NCBI GenBank assembly: GCA_034090805.1
Contig: JAXDRV010000014.1
Coordinates: 1 to 59,587 of the forward strand
Direction of reading: 5' to 3'
DNA from: Ornithomonoglobus_A sp034090805
Lineage (GTDB): Bacteria > Bacillota > Clostridia > UBA1381
DNA length: 59,587 bases
Position 1 is the first letter of the stretch; every line of letters starts with the position of its first letter. The notes below the pieces were generated by a model, which was not told where the DNA came from, did not search any database, and saw only the letters and a program-made list of their open reading frames with translations. A program made the position numbers and the translations under genes. This document shows, piece after piece, positions 1-9,171 of the stretch.

Positions 1-744
1 GTGTCGCTTGGCATTTTTGCATATGCGGCATACAGCTACATTCCGACATTCTGGGCGGTAAAGGCGCAGAAAGCCTTTGCGGCGGGCGACTTTAAAGCGG
101 CAAAAAGACTTTATAAAAAAGCCATCGACACAAACCGTGCACAGGTTCAGATAAAAATCAGCTATGCTTATACCTTAATGCGTACGGGTGATTTTGATGA
201 GGCGGAGAGGATACTTGACAATATAATCAGAGTGCGTGCAATGAAAAAGGAAGAATACAGATACAATGCAAAGCAGCAGCGGTGCATGGTATACTACAAG
301 CAGGGCAGGCTTGACGAGGCTCTTGAGGAAGCATACGAGATGTTCAACAGTGGCTATAAAAATACACAGCTCTACGGAATGATAGGCTATTTTCGACTGA
401 AAAAGGGTGACAACATAGACGATGTGACACGCTTCTGCGAGGAGGCATACGAATACAACAGCGACGACAGGGATATTATGGACAACCTTTCGCTTTGCTA
501 TTATGAAAAAGGCGAATATGAAAAGGCTGAAGAGCTTTCCGATAAAATCATTGCCGATGCGCCGAAATTTGTCGAGGCATATTACCACGGTGCGCAGATA
601 GCCGTAAAGCGCGGCGAGTACAAAAAGGCAAAGGAGCTGCTGTCGCACGTTGATGATTGCAGGTGGTCAAACATGACTACGGTATCCCGTGAGGAAATCG
701 CAGATTTGGAGAAACAGATTGACAGAAAATTAAGACTAAAATAA
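1..744 (+). CDS. TPR-repeat protein, probably 5' partial
   Basis: Tetratricopeptide-repeat protein, 247 visible residues. The window opens on an in-frame GTG, but residues 1-20 look like the tail of a membrane helix with no basic flank before it. The real start is therefore probably outside the window. The remainder is a run of helix-turn-helix repeats of about 34 residues, for example AAGDFKAAKRLYKKAID (27-43), RTGDFDEAERIL and EKGEYEKAEELSDKII. TPR arrays hold protein partners; a membrane-anchored scaffold is the natural inference. The gene ends 13 nt before rarA, which suggests one transcript. No specific partner can be named. Confidence 0.75.
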   Translation: MSLGIFAYAAYSYIPTFWAVKAQKAFAAGDFKAAKRLYKKAIDTNRAQVQIKISYAYTLMRTGDFDEAERILDNIIRVRAMKKEEYRYNAKQQRCMVYYKQGRLDEALEEAYEMFNSGYKNTQLYGMIGYFRLKKGDNIDDVTRFCEEAYEYNSDDRDIMDNLSLCYYEKGEYEKAEELSDKIIADAPKFVEAYYHGAQIAVKRGEYKKAKELLSHVDDCRWSNMTTVSREEIADLEKQIDRKLRLK

Positions 745-757
745 AAGGATTTATACT

Positions 758-2041
758 ATGAACAAAAAACCTTTGGCAGACCGCATACGTCCGTCAACGC
801 TTGACGAGGTGTTCGGTCAGCGGCAGCTTATTGGTGAGGGGCGGCTGCTGCGGAATATAATCGAAAAAAATGAGATCCCGAACATGATATTTTACGGTCC
901 GTCGGGAGTGGGGAAAACAACAATAGCAAATATCATAGCCGCACGGACGGGCAAAACGCTGCGCCGCCTTAATGCGACAAATGCCTCCGTGTCCGATATA
1001 AAGGACATTACGGCGACTCTCGATTCGTTTCTTGCGCCTGAGGGGGTATTACTGTATCTTGACGAGATACAGCACTTCAACAAAAAGCAGCAGCAGTCGC
1101 TGTTGGAGTTTATGGAAAACGGGAAGATTACGCTTATCGCAAGCACGACGGAGAACCCGTATTTTTACGTATATAATGCGGTGCTGTCAAGAAGCGTTGT
1201 ATTTGAATTTAAGCCGCTTGAAGCGGAGGACATAGAAAAGGCTCTTGCACGTGCCGCAGATATATTGATGAATGAGGATTATTCCGCATATGAAATAAAG
1301 ATAGAAAAGGGAGTTTTGACGCATATTGCGCATACGGCAAACGGTGACGTGCGCAAGGCATTGAATGCGCTTGAGGTTTCGTTCCTTGCGGCAAAGCCTG
1401 ACAGGAACGGAGCGATAACAATTACTCTCGATACCGCCCAACAGGCAACGCAGCGTAAGGCTCTGCGCTACGACCGTGACGGTGACAGCCATTATGATGT
1501 GTTGAGCGCATTCCAAAAATCCATACGAGGCTCCGATCCCGATGCTGCGGTGCATTATCTTGCAAGGCTCGTGAGTGCGGGAGATTTACAGAGCATATGC
1601 CGAAGGCTGCTTGTGATTGCGGCGGAGGACGTGGGTCTTGCGTATCCTCAGGCGATAACGGTGGTCAAGGCGTGCGTGGACAGCGCATTGCAGCTTGGAT
1701 TCCCGGAGGCGCAGATACCTCTTGCGGAGGCGGTGATACTTCTTGCGACCTCGCCGAAGTCGAACAGCGCCGTATGCGCCATAGATGCGGCAATGAACGA
1801 TATTGCAAGCATAGATACGGGAGATATACCGGCGCATTTGAAGGACGCACATTACGGCGGAGCAGAGAAAATGGGGCGGGGAATCGAGTATAAATATGCC
1901 CACAATTACGAAAATCACTATGTAAAGCAGCAGTATCTGCCGGATAATATCAAGGACAGGCAGTATTACAGCTACGGTCCGAACAAGACCGAGCAGGCTG
2001 CGAAGGCGTATTGGGATAAAATAAAGGGAGGACAAAGCTGA
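758..2041 (+). CDS. rarA: Replication-associated recombination protein A (RarA/MgsA), AAA+ ATPase
   Basis: Clamp-loader-like AAA+ ATPase of 427 residues, the usual family size, that acts at stalled replication forks. Walker A is GPSGVGKT (47-54), Walker B is LLYLDEIQ (98-105), and sensor 1 is in the STTENPYF segment. The C-terminal half has the RarA tetramerisation region, with the characteristic ICRRLLVIAAEDVGLAYPQA stretch. It starts at ATG 758 after AAAAGGA. Its TGA stop shares one base with the nadE ATG (TGATG), indicating translational coupling. A RuvB or DnaX identity is excluded by the C-terminal domain. Confidence 0.96.
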   Translation: MNKKPLADRIRPSTLDEVFGQRQLIGEGRLLRNIIEKNEIPNMIFYGPSGVGKTTIANIIAARTGKTLRRLNATNASVSDIKDITATLDSFLAPEGVLLYLDEIQHFNKKQQQSLLEFMENGKITLIASTTENPYFYVYNAVLSRSVVFEFKPLEAEDIEKALARAADILMNEDYSAYEIKIEKGVLTHIAHTANGDVRKALNALEVSFLAAKPDRNGAITITLDTAQQATQRKALRYDRDGDSHYDVLSAFQKSIRGSDPDAAVHYLARLVSAGDLQSICRRLLVIAAEDVGLAYPQAITVVKACVDSALQLGFPEAQIPLAEAVILLATSPKSNSAVCAIDAAMNDIASIDTGDIPAHLKDAHYGGAEKMGRGIEYKYAHNYENHYVKQQYLPDNIKDRQYYSYGPNKTEQAAKAYWDKIKGGQS

Positions 2042-3951
2042 TGAAGGACGGTTTTATAAAAGCTGCCTGTGCCGCTTTTGATGTTAAGGTGGCGGACACG
2101 GAGCATAATGCGGACGAAATTATAAAAATATCAAGACAAGCGCACAAAAACGGCGCAAAGCTGATAGTTTTTCCGGAGCTGTCGTTGACGGCATATACCT
2201 GTTCGGACTTATTTTTGCAAAAGCCGTTGCTTGACGGAGCGGTCAGAGGACTTCTGCGCATTGCCGAGGAAACAGCCGATACGGATATAATCATAATTGC
2301 GGGTTTGCCGCTGATGATAGACGGCGGTCTGTATAACTGTGCGGCAGTGGTGAACAGGGGAGAGGTAAAGGGAATTGTTCCGAAGATGAACATTCCCAAT
2401 TACGGCGAATTTTACGAGGCAAGGCACTTTTGCGAGGGCTTTGACGGAGTGAAAACGGTAAATATAGGCAAAAACACCGTACCGGCGGGGTCAAAGCTTC
2501 TGTTCAGAGCGAAAAAAATGCCCGATTTCATTATCGGTATTGAAATATGCGAGGATTTGTGGACGGTGAATCCGCCGTCTAACGCTCATGCGCTTGCGGG
2601 AGCGACGGTTATTGCAAATCTGAGCGCAAGCGATGAGCTTATCGCCAAGGAGGAATACAGAAATATGCTGATAAAATCGCAGTCGGCAAGGCTGTTCTGC
2701 GCATATTTGTATTCGGATGCGGGATATGGTGAGTCAACGACCGACATGGTTTTTGCGGGAGATAATATTATTGCGGAAAACGGAACGGTTATTGCGAGGA
2801 GCAAAAGATTTTCAAATGAATGTGTATACGGCGAGGTTGATTTGGAAAGACTGGTAAGTGAAAGAAGAAGAACTACCACCTACAAAACGTTCGGAGCGGA
2901 AAGCTGCACATATATTGACGTTGACGTGGATATATGTGAAACGGAGCTGACAAGGCGCATTGATTCGAGTCCGTTTGTACCGAAAAATGAGGAAATGCGT
3001 GAAAAACGCAGTGAGGAGATTCTCACTATTCAGTCAATGGGACTGAAAAAGCGTATTGAGCATACGAGGGCGAGGACAGCGGTCATAGGAATAAGCGGAG
3101 GACTTGACTCAACGCTTGCGCTGCTCGTTGCGGCGAGAGCATTTGATAGCTTGGGACGCAGCCGCAGCGATATTATCGCAGTGACGATGCCGTGCTTCGG
3201 GACTACCGGCAGGACGTATAACAATGCGGTGAGCTTTGCAAGGGCTTTGGGAGTGGAGCTGCGTGAGATAAATATAGAATCAGCCGTCAGAGTTCATTTT
3301 GAAGATATAGGTCACGATGGGAAAACGCTTGACGTGACGTATGAAAATTCACAGGCACGTGAGCGCACGCAGATATTGATGGATATTGCGAACATGAGCG
3401 GCGGAATGGTTATTGGAACGGGCGACTTATCGGAGCTTGCACTCGGCTGGGCAACGTATAACGGAGATCACATGAGTATGTATGCCGTAAATGCCGGAGT
3501 GCCGAAAACGCTTATACGCTATCTTGTTGATTATGAGGCAAAGCGCACTGAGGACAGGCTGTTAAGGGAAACTCTTGAGGACATTCTCGCAACACCGGTA
3601 AGTCCGGAGCTTTTGCCGCCGTCGGACGGTGAAATCTCGCAGAAAACGGAGCATATCGTAGGACCGTATGAGCTGCACGACTTTTTCCTGTATTATATGC
3701 TGAGATTCGGGTTTTCTCCGTCAAAGATACTGCGGCTTGCGGTAAATGCCTTTGAGGGTGTTTATGAGCGTGAATTTATACTCGGCTGGCTCAAGGTATT
3801 TTACAGACGCTTTTTTGCGCAGCAGTTCAAGCGTTCATGCCTGCCGGACGGACCTAAGGTAGGGTCGGTAGCTCTCTCACCGAGAGGCGACTGGCGAATG
3901 CCGAGTGACGCCTCCGTCAGATTGTGGACGGACGAGCTGGAGAAACTGTGA
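2041..3951 (+). CDS. nadE: Glutamine-dependent NAD+ synthetase
   Basis: Converts nicotinic acid adenine dinucleotide to NAD+ using ATP and ammonia released from glutamine, the last step of NAD biosynthesis. The 636 residues carry both domains of the glutamine-dependent class. The N-terminal nitrilase-fold amidase has the Glu46, Lys115 and Cys170 triad (VFPELSLT, VPKMNIPN, GIEICEDLW). The C-terminal synthetase has the PP-loop SGGLDST (352-358) and a GTGDLSELALGW motif. The start overlaps the rarA stop by one base. No other NAD genes lie nearby. Confidence 0.97.
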   Translation: MKDGFIKAACAAFDVKVADTEHNADEIIKISRQAHKNGAKLIVFPELSLTAYTCSDLFLQKPLLDGAVRGLLRIAEETADTDIIIIAGLPLMIDGGLYNCAAVVNRGEVKGIVPKMNIPNYGEFYEARHFCEGFDGVKTVNIGKNTVPAGSKLLFRAKKMPDFIIGIEICEDLWTVNPPSNAHALAGATVIANLSASDELIAKEEYRNMLIKSQSARLFCAYLYSDAGYGESTTDMVFAGDNIIAENGTVIARSKRFSNECVYGEVDLERLVSERRRTTTYKTFGAESCTYIDVDVDICETELTRRIDSSPFVPKNEEMREKRSEEILTIQSMGLKKRIEHTRARTAVIGISGGLDSTLALLVAARAFDSLGRSRSDIIAVTMPCFGTTGRTYNNAVSFARALGVELREINIESAVRVHFEDIGHDGKTLDVTYENSQARERTQILMDIANMSGGMVIGTGDLSELALGWATYNGDHMSMYAVNAGVPKTLIRYLVDYEAKRTEDRLLRETLEDILATPVSPELLPPSDGEISQKTEHIVGPYELHDFFLYYMLRFGFSPSKILRLAVNAFEGVYEREFILGWLKVFYRRFFAQQFKRSCLPDGPKVGSVALSPRGDWRMPSDASVRLWTDELEKL

Positions 3952-3978
3952 ATCCGTCCCGAAAGGGAAGGGTGCGCT

Positions 3979-4848
3979 ATGTCAAACGAAAATATCAAAC
4001 GAAAGGGAAATCTCTGCCTGTTTATTTCGGCATTTATTTACGGCGTTGCGCCGATTCTTGCCAAGGCTGCGTATTCCGGCGGCACAAACGCCGTAACGCT
4101 CGTGTTTTTGCGTGCGTTTATGGCTGTGCCGCTTTTGTTTGCGCTGCTTCGTGCAAATCATGTACCGCTGCACCTTAACCGCCGTGAATTGAAAAGCGTT
4201 GCGGTTTTGGGAAGTATCGGCGGAGCGCTGCCGATAATTTTACTTTATCTTTCCTATAATTACATCTCAACCGGACTGGCAACGACGCTCCATTTTGTGT
4301 ATCCGATTATAATAGTGTTCGCCTCCGCATTTATTTATCACGAAAAAATAAAACGCACAACGATAATCGCTGCGCTGCTTGTCACTGTGGGAATATTTAT
4401 GTTTGTTGATATAAACAGTACCGCAGATAAGGCGGGAATAGTCCTTGCTCTGCTTTCGGGTGTGTTTTACAGCTTTTATGTGCTGTATATGGATAAATCG
4501 GGTCTGGATTCCATGGACTACGCCAAGCTGACGTTTTACACTACACTGATGATAAGCGCAGGTACGCTCATTTACGGCATTGCAGTCCACAGAATCTCAT
4601 TTAATATGACCCCGTCCTCGTGGATGTATTCTTTTCTTACATCACTTCTTGTAACGCTGCTTGCCCTGCCGCTGTTCCAGGCGGGAGTGAAATACTCCGG
4701 CGCAGCGGCGGCGGGAGTGCTGTCAACAGTCGAGCCGATAACCACAGTCATTCTCGGCGCAGTGTTCCTGCATGAGCCTGTCGGAGCAATGCAGTACGCC
4801 GGAGGCTTGATGATACTTGCGGGAGTGACCGCGGTTCAGCTTAAGTGA
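3979..4848 (+). CDS. EamA/DMT-family transporter
   Basis: Integral membrane protein of 289 residues with about ten hydrophobic helices arranged as two EamA repeats (about 10-143 and 150-287), the hallmark of the drug/metabolite transporter superfamily. The second repeat ends in the typical segment AAAAGVLSTVEPITTVILGA. Members export amino acids, metabolites or drugs; the substrate cannot be read from sequence. The ATG at 3979 follows a purine-rich AAAGGGAAGGG site. It lies 27 nt after nadE and may be cotranscribed. Confidence 0.88.
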   Translation: MSNENIKRKGNLCLFISAFIYGVAPILAKAAYSGGTNAVTLVFLRAFMAVPLLFALLRANHVPLHLNRRELKSVAVLGSIGGALPIILLYLSYNYISTGLATTLHFVYPIIIVFASAFIYHEKIKRTTIIAALLVTVGIFMFVDINSTADKAGIVLALLSGVFYSFYVLYMDKSGLDSMDYAKLTFYTTLMISAGTLIYGIAVHRISFNMTPSSWMYSFLTSLLVTLLALPLFQAGVKYSGAAAAGVLSTVEPITTVILGAVFLHEPVGAMQYAGGLMILAGVTAVQLK

Positions 4849-4916
4849 AAGCTTTCGGCGTAAAAAAGTCACTATCGTGACTGTCGTTCTGCTGCACTGC
4901 ATTCCAATAGGTAGAC

Positions 4917-4960
4917 TTTTTATCTATTAGGAAATCAAGAAATTTCCTAATAGATAAAAA
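4917..4960. repeat. Perfect 19-bp inverted repeat, AT-rich
   Basis: Two arms (4917-4935 and 4942-4960) are exact reverse complements around a 6-nt loop; the core is CTATTAGGAAAT. On the plus strand T residues start the first arm and A residues end the second, so neither strand has the U-run after the stem that a terminator needs. It lies between the converging DMT-transporter and xre transcripts and could serve as a roadblock or be an extragenic palindrome. Confidence 0.8.
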
Positions 4961-4981
4961 AAAGCGGTCGATGACCGCTTT
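4961..4981 (-). terminator. Rho-independent terminator of the murT-gatD-xre operon
   Basis: Nine-base stem AAAGCGGTC (4961-4969) with its complement (4973-4981) and a 3-nt loop. Read on the minus strand it lies 25 nt past the xre stop and is followed by a U-run (plus-strand A-run at 4955-4963). Confidence 0.85.
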
Positions 4982-5005
4982 AAAAATATCCCAAGCTTAC
5001 TGCCT

Positions 5006-5221
5006 TTATACAGGGTCGTTAAGACCTGTTACCAGCATATTGACCGATACGTCAAAAAGAAGTGCCAGCTTTACGGCAATTTCAAGACTGCATTCGACTC
5101 TGTCATGTTCAATATCCTGAAGAAGCTGCTCACTGATGCCTGCTGCTTTGGCAACTTCCTCAAGACTTAAGCCGTATTCTGCCCGCAGACCTGATATTCT
5201 TTGTCCCAATGTCCTTGTCAT
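5006..5221 (-). CDS. Small XRE-family HTH regulator
   Basis: A 71-residue protein that is little more than one Cro/C1-type helix-turn-helix domain. The recognition core runs LGQRISGLRAEYGLSLEEVA then AAGISEQLLQDIE, with a hydrophobic C-terminal helix. It is the last gene of the leftward operon, 5 nt after gatD and 25 nt before a clear terminator. No oligomerisation or ligand-binding domain is present, so it probably binds DNA as a small dimer. Its target is unknown; placement after the wall-amidation genes hints at local autoregulation. Confidence 0.88.
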   Translation of the reverse strand: MTRTLGQRISGLRAEYGLSLEEVAKAAGISEQLLQDIEHDRVECSLEIAVKLALLFDVSVNMLVTGLNDPV

Positions 5222-5226
5222 GATAA

Positions 5227-5958
5227 TCAGTGAATGAACCTTTCTGTTATATATTTGTTCGCCGTGTTTTCAAGCTCATCATCAAGCGGAGAAAGAGATT
5301 TGAAGTCGGGATATTTTTTCTTCAAAGCATTTGAAAGTACAAAATCGCACAGCGACGGGTTTTTCGGGAAAAGCGGCCCATGAAGATACGTTGCAACAAC
5401 ATTTTTGTAAACAACACCCTCAAAGCCTGCCTTGTCTGCGTTCCCATTTCCGAAAAGCACCTTGCCAAGAGGCTTGTGACCGTTAATATACGTTCTGCCG
5501 CCGTGATTTTCAAAGCCGACGATTTTGTTTGCGCCCTCCGGCAGAAAATCCGCCTCAAGCACGATATTACTTATAAGTCTGCCCTTGCCCTGCTCTGTAT
5601 AAATATCGAGAATATCAAGTCCCTCGATAGTTTCGTCCGTGAGCTTATAATATTTTCCGAGAAGCTGATAGCCGCCGCATACGGCAACGAGTGAGCCGCC
5701 GTTTTCGACAAAGTCTTTCAGCTCCGACTTATGCTCAAGCAAGCTTTTGCATACTATTTTCTGCTCCCTGTCCGAGCCGCCGCCCAGGAAAACTATGTCA
5801 ACATCGGACAAATCAAAGCTTTTGTCCTCGGATGTAAACCCCACGACCTCACATTCAATATCTCGCCACGTTAGACGGCGGCGCATACATTCTATATTTC
5901 CCTTGTCCCCGTAAAGATTGAGTAAATCCGGGAAAAGGTGCATGATTTTGATTTTCAC
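5227..5958 (-). CDS. gatD: Lipid II isoglutaminyl synthase, glutaminase subunit GatD
   Basis: Class I glutamine amidotransferase of the CobB/CobQ type, 243 residues. It supplies ammonia to MurT for amidation of the D-glutamate in the lipid II stem peptide. The nucleophile is Cys94 in VAVCGGYQLL and the catalytic His is in YLHGP (His193). From memory, Cys94 is also the nucleophile position in the Staphylococcus aureus enzyme. It follows murT by 14 nt; the pairing makes the assignment firm against a cobalamin-pathway alternative. Confidence 0.94.
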   Translation of the reverse strand: MKIKIMHLFPDLLNLYGDKGNIECMRRRLTWRDIECEVVGFTSEDKSFDLSDVDIVFLGGGSDREQKIVCKSLLEHKSELKDFVENGGSLVAVCGGYQLLGKYYKLTDETIEGLDILDIYTEQGKGRLISNIVLEADFLPEGANKIVGFENHGGRTYINGHKPLGKVLFGNGNADKAGFEGVVYKNVVATYLHGPLFPKNPSLCDFVLSNALKKKYPDFKSLSPLDDELENTANKYITERFIH

Positions 5959-5972
5959 AGCAAAATTCCTCC

Positions 5973-7307
5973 TTAGACAGCCGTTTTATTCTTTTCCTTA
6001 AGCAGCTCATTAAGCACCCTTTCGGTAGAAAACAGTGCCGTATAATTCACAAGCACATAAACCGCCTCCGAATCCGTTTCAAGCGCACGTAGTACCGCCT
6101 CGCGCATATCCGAGGTTATAAAGTCGGGCATTATGTCCGCATACTTGAAGCGGAGACTTATATCCCATTTCCGTATTCCCGTCGTTGTGAGCGTATTAAG
6201 ATGCTCGTCCTTTATTTTGTCAAAATCCACGTCCCACAGCCACGAAACGTCACGTCCGTCGTTGGCAAGGTCGTTGATTGCGATAATAACGTCCTTTTTT
6301 CTGTCGTCTGTGTTTACGGTCGAAATTGCCTGATTAAATCCCGCCGGGTTTTTTGAAAGGCTCAGGATTACCGGCTTTTTAAACGGAAATTCCTGCATAC
6401 GTCCTATCTGCGGCTTGTATCCGGAAAGCAGACCGGCAAAATCCTCCGTGCTCTCGCCCAGAGCCTCAAGCGCACCGTAAACGGCGATAAGATTGTATAT
6501 GTTGTAAAAGCCTTTGTAATTTATCTCCATAGGCTGACCGTTTATCGTGAAACGCATGGGCGACTTAAGCGACACATTTTTAACCTCGACGTCAATTTCG
6601 GGACGCTTAAAGCCGCAGGACGGACAGTGAAAATCACCGAGCTGGCTGTAGTGGTAGTAGTTGAATACCTGCTGTGAGCCGCATACGGGACAGAAACGTC
6701 CCTCCTTTGTGTCGTCAAGCTGCGGCAGAACCTTTTCGGAAATACCGTAGTATATGGTTTTGTGATTTTCGCCGAACTGCACGCACAGAGGATCGTCGCC
6801 GTTTAAAACAAGCTTAAGATTCGGAACCTTTGCGATTGCCTCCTTTAATATTGCGGAGGTTATATCGATTTCGCCGTAGCGGTCGAGCTGGTCACGGAAA
6901 AGGTTTGTTATAACCATAACGTCCGGCTTTACGTAATCGAATACGATTCTCGTGTATGCTTCGTCAATTTCAAGACAGGCATAATCAACCTCAAGATGCC
7001 CGGTAAGGCTTGCCGCCTGCAAAAACGTTGTGGCAACGCCGTTTAGCATATTTGCGCCGAGCTTGTTGCACAGCACACGATACCCCTTTGCCTCAAGAGC
7101 CGAGCAGAGGAGGTTGTTTGTGGTGGTTTTTCCGTTGGTTCCGCAGGTTACGATAACTCCCTTTTTAACGTATTTGTTCAAATCCTTAACCAAATCCGGG
7201 CAGATTTTCAATGCGTATTCGCCGGGACTCGATGAGGATTTTTTGCCTATTATTTTTCCCGCAAGGGTAAGGAGCTTTCCCACCCATACGGCAAGCAGCT
7301 TTCTCAT
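5973..7307 (-). CDS. murT: Lipid II isoglutaminyl synthase, Mur-ligase subunit MurT
   Basis: ATP-dependent Mur-ligase-like enzyme that, with GatD, converts D-glutamate to D-isoglutamine in lipid II at the inner membrane face. The ATP loop is GTNGKTTT (59-66, counted from the first Met of the longer frame). A four-cysteine zinc ribbon (Cys209, 212, 231, 234: CPVCG and CPSCG) is inserted in the central domain, as is typical of MurT. An ATG at 7316 is also in frame, but GAAAGG lies 1 nt from it and 10 nt from the ATG at 7307, which is preferred (444 residues). It heads the operon murT-gatD-xre. Confidence 0.95.
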   Translation of the reverse strand: MRKLLAVWVGKLLTLAGKIIGKKSSSSPGEYALKICPDLVKDLNKYVKKGVIVTCGTNGKTTTNNLLCSALEAKGYRVLCNKLGANMLNGVATTFLQAASLTGHLEVDYACLEIDEAYTRIVFDYVKPDVMVITNLFRDQLDRYGEIDITSAILKEAIAKVPNLKLVLNGDDPLCVQFGENHKTIYYGISEKVLPQLDDTKEGRFCPVCGSQQVFNYYHYSQLGDFHCPSCGFKRPEIDVEVKNVSLKSPMRFTINGQPMEINYKGFYNIYNLIAVYGALEALGESTEDFAGLLSGYKPQIGRMQEFPFKKPVILSLSKNPAGFNQAISTVNTDDRKKDVIIAINDLANDGRDVSWLWDVDFDKIKDEHLNTLTTTGIRKWDISLRFKYADIMPDFITSDMREAVLRALETDSEAVYVLVNYTALFSTERVLNELLKEKNKTAV

Positions 7308-7345
7308 AAATCTCATGCCTTTCTGTTATAAATTCAGTAATATAT

Positions 7346-7373
7346 ATTATACCATAATGATAAAATTTTTCAA
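7346..7373 (-). promoter_or_regulatory. Sigma-A-type promoter of murT-gatD-xre
   Basis: On the minus strand TTGAAA (7368-7373) is followed after 16 nt by a perfect TATAAT (7346-7351). It lies in the 76-nt gap between tcdA and murT, placing the start of transcription about 30 nt before the murT ATG. Confidence 0.8.
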
Positions 7374-7383
7374 GTATATTTTA

Positions 7384-8082
7384 TCAAATGCCGCAAATAT
7401 CCCTTACAGCCTCGGCGGCAAGCATCATTCCGGCGCAGGCGGGAACGAATACGGCACTTGCCGGTGCGTGACGGCCGTTTTCGCCGATGACGCTCTTTTT
7501 AGGCTCTTCACGTGAGTATACGACCTTTAATTTTTCTACACCGCGCTTTTTCAGCTCCCGCCGCATAACACGTGCGAGAGGGCATACGGAGGTGTCATAA
7601 ATATCAGCGACTTCAAGCAGCTCCGGGTGCAGCTTGTTTCCCGTACCCATGGAGGATATTATCGGAACGCCGGCACTCGAGGCACGTACCGCAAGCTCAA
7701 GCTTTGCCGTCACATTATCGACTGCGTCTATGATGTAATCGTAATTTGAGAGGTCTATCTCGTCTGCTGTTTCGGGCATATAAAACATTTTGAGTGCGTT
7801 TATCTTAAGCTCCGGGTTAATATCCGCAAGCCGCCTTGCCGTTACCTCTGTTTTATCAAGTCCTACGGTGCTTACCGATGCGGCAAGCTGGCGGTTGATG
7901 TTTGTTACGTCAACAGCGTCCTTATCGATTATATCGATTGCGCCTATCCCCGTGCGCACAAGAGCCTCTGCCGCATATCCGCCCACGCCGCCTATGCCGA
8001 ACACTGCGGCACGTGCCGAACGCAGCCTGTTAAAGGCATCGTCGCCGAGAAGCATTATGCTTCTTAAGAATTGTCCGTCCAT
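7384..8082 (-). CDS. tcdA: tRNA threonylcarbamoyladenosine dehydratase
   Basis: E1-like ThiF-fold enzyme (232 residues) that adenylates and cyclises t6A37 of tRNAs to the hydantoin form ct6A, improving decoding of ANN codons. The nucleotide loop is GIGGVGGYAAEAL near residue 30, followed by IIDKDAVDVTNINRQL and YDYIIDAVDNVTAKLEL. These fit TcdA (CsdL/YgdL) better than ThiF or MoeB because the zinc-binding cysteine pairs of those enzymes are absent. It follows holB by 15 nt. Confidence 0.92.
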   Translation of the reverse strand: MDGQFLRSIMLLGDDAFNRLRSARAAVFGIGGVGGYAAEALVRTGIGAIDIIDKDAVDVTNINRQLAASVSTVGLDKTEVTARRLADINPELKINALKMFYMPETADEIDLSNYDYIIDAVDNVTAKLELAVRASSAGVPIISSMGTGNKLHPELLEVADIYDTSVCPLARVMRRELKKRGVEKLKVVYSREEPKKSVIGENGRHAPASAVFVPACAGMMLAAEAVRDICGI

Positions 8083-8097
8083 TTAATACCGCCTTTC

Positions 8098-9093
8098 TTA
8101 ATTTATGTGTCCCGTAAAGGTGTTGATTTTCATTGCGCAGTACATTGCCGCTGCGCTTGCCTTAACGCTTAGAGCAAGCATACGTTTGCCGGTAACAAGC
8201 GTGTCTGCCGCAAAAACGAGCTGTTTTTCATCGAAATATTCCGAATATTTTTTAAGCGTGCTGAGCTTGTCCACGTTGACCGCATTGTCAAATGCAGAGC
8301 ATTGAAGTACGAGAATATCACGCAGAAACGAAATCCAGAAATCAAAAATCATCTCCGCATTGTCCTTGCTTTTTTCGATCAGATCCTCAATGTAAAACGT
8401 ATCCCGCTTATCGTGGGAGATGAGCTTTGGCAGCGCCTCAAGCGAGGTGTTTCTGATTTGCTCAAAATTCGGATTGCCGAGAATTTCCTCTGCGGTGCCG
8501 GGATTGCCGTTGCAGTAGCTGACAAGAAACGGTATCCGCTCACGCATATCGGGGTGACGCTCAAGCAGTATGCGTTCGACCTTTTTACTCGGAACGGACG
8601 GAAAGCTTATCAGTACCGCACGTGACAAAATTGTCGGCAGCAGTACGGAGGAATTTTCCACCAATATGATAAATACGGCATATGACGGCGGTTCCTCAAA
8701 GGTTTTCAAAAAAGCGTTCTGTGCGTCCGGACGCAGATGACTGCCGTCTTTTATGATGTACACCTTTTTCGGAGCGTTGAACGGCTTTACGGCGCAGTCG
8801 TCTGTCAGACGGCGGATTTCATCGATAGGGATCGATGCCTTGTCCTTCGGCTTTTCTACATATATAATATCCGGAGTGCTGTCGGCTGCCGCTTCGATGC
8901 AGTTTGTGCACGTACCGCAGGGAGCACTGCCATCGGACAGGCACGTCAGCGCAGCGGCAAAAAGACGTGCGCTTTCAAGCTTCCCCAGTCCCGACGGCCC
9001 CTCAAATATATAAGCATGGGAGCTTGCGCCGGAGTTTACGGCGTTTATAAGATTATTCATAATATCCTCGTGATATGTGTTGTAGCCGTACAT
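8098..9093 (-). CDS. holB: DNA polymerase III subunit delta'
   Basis: Clamp-loader subunit, 331 residues, that helps place the beta clamp on DNA. The N-terminal AAA+ domain has GPSGLGKLESARLF (about 31-44), where the normal KT of Walker A has become KL, as often seen in non-hydrolysing delta' subunits. The zinc module CLSDGSAPCGTCTNC and the LRPDAQNAFLKTFEEPP motif are typical of delta'/gamma. It is the first gene of the leftward holB-tcdA pair and diverges from spmA across 78 nt. Confidence 0.92.
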   Translation of the reverse strand: MYGYNTYHEDIMNNLINAVNSGASSHAYIFEGPSGLGKLESARLFAAALTCLSDGSAPCGTCTNCIEAAADSTPDIIYVEKPKDKASIPIDEIRRLTDDCAVKPFNAPKKVYIIKDGSHLRPDAQNAFLKTFEEPPSYAVFIILVENSSVLLPTILSRAVLISFPSVPSKKVERILLERHPDMRERIPFLVSYCNGNPGTAEEILGNPNFEQIRNTSLEALPKLISHDKRDTFYIEDLIEKSKDNAEMIFDFWISFLRDILVLQCSAFDNAVNVDKLSTLKKYSEYFDEKQLVFAADTLVTGKRMLALSVKASAAAMYCAMKINTFTGHIN

Positions 9094-9171
9094 AAAGACT
9101 TTCCCCCGATAATAAATATAAGTATAATATATTATAACACAAAAATATCAAAAAGAAAAGGGGTAATTTAA

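Noticed and set aside
4917..4960. Terminator for the DMT transporter gene
   Set aside because: The stem is not followed by T residues on the plus strand.
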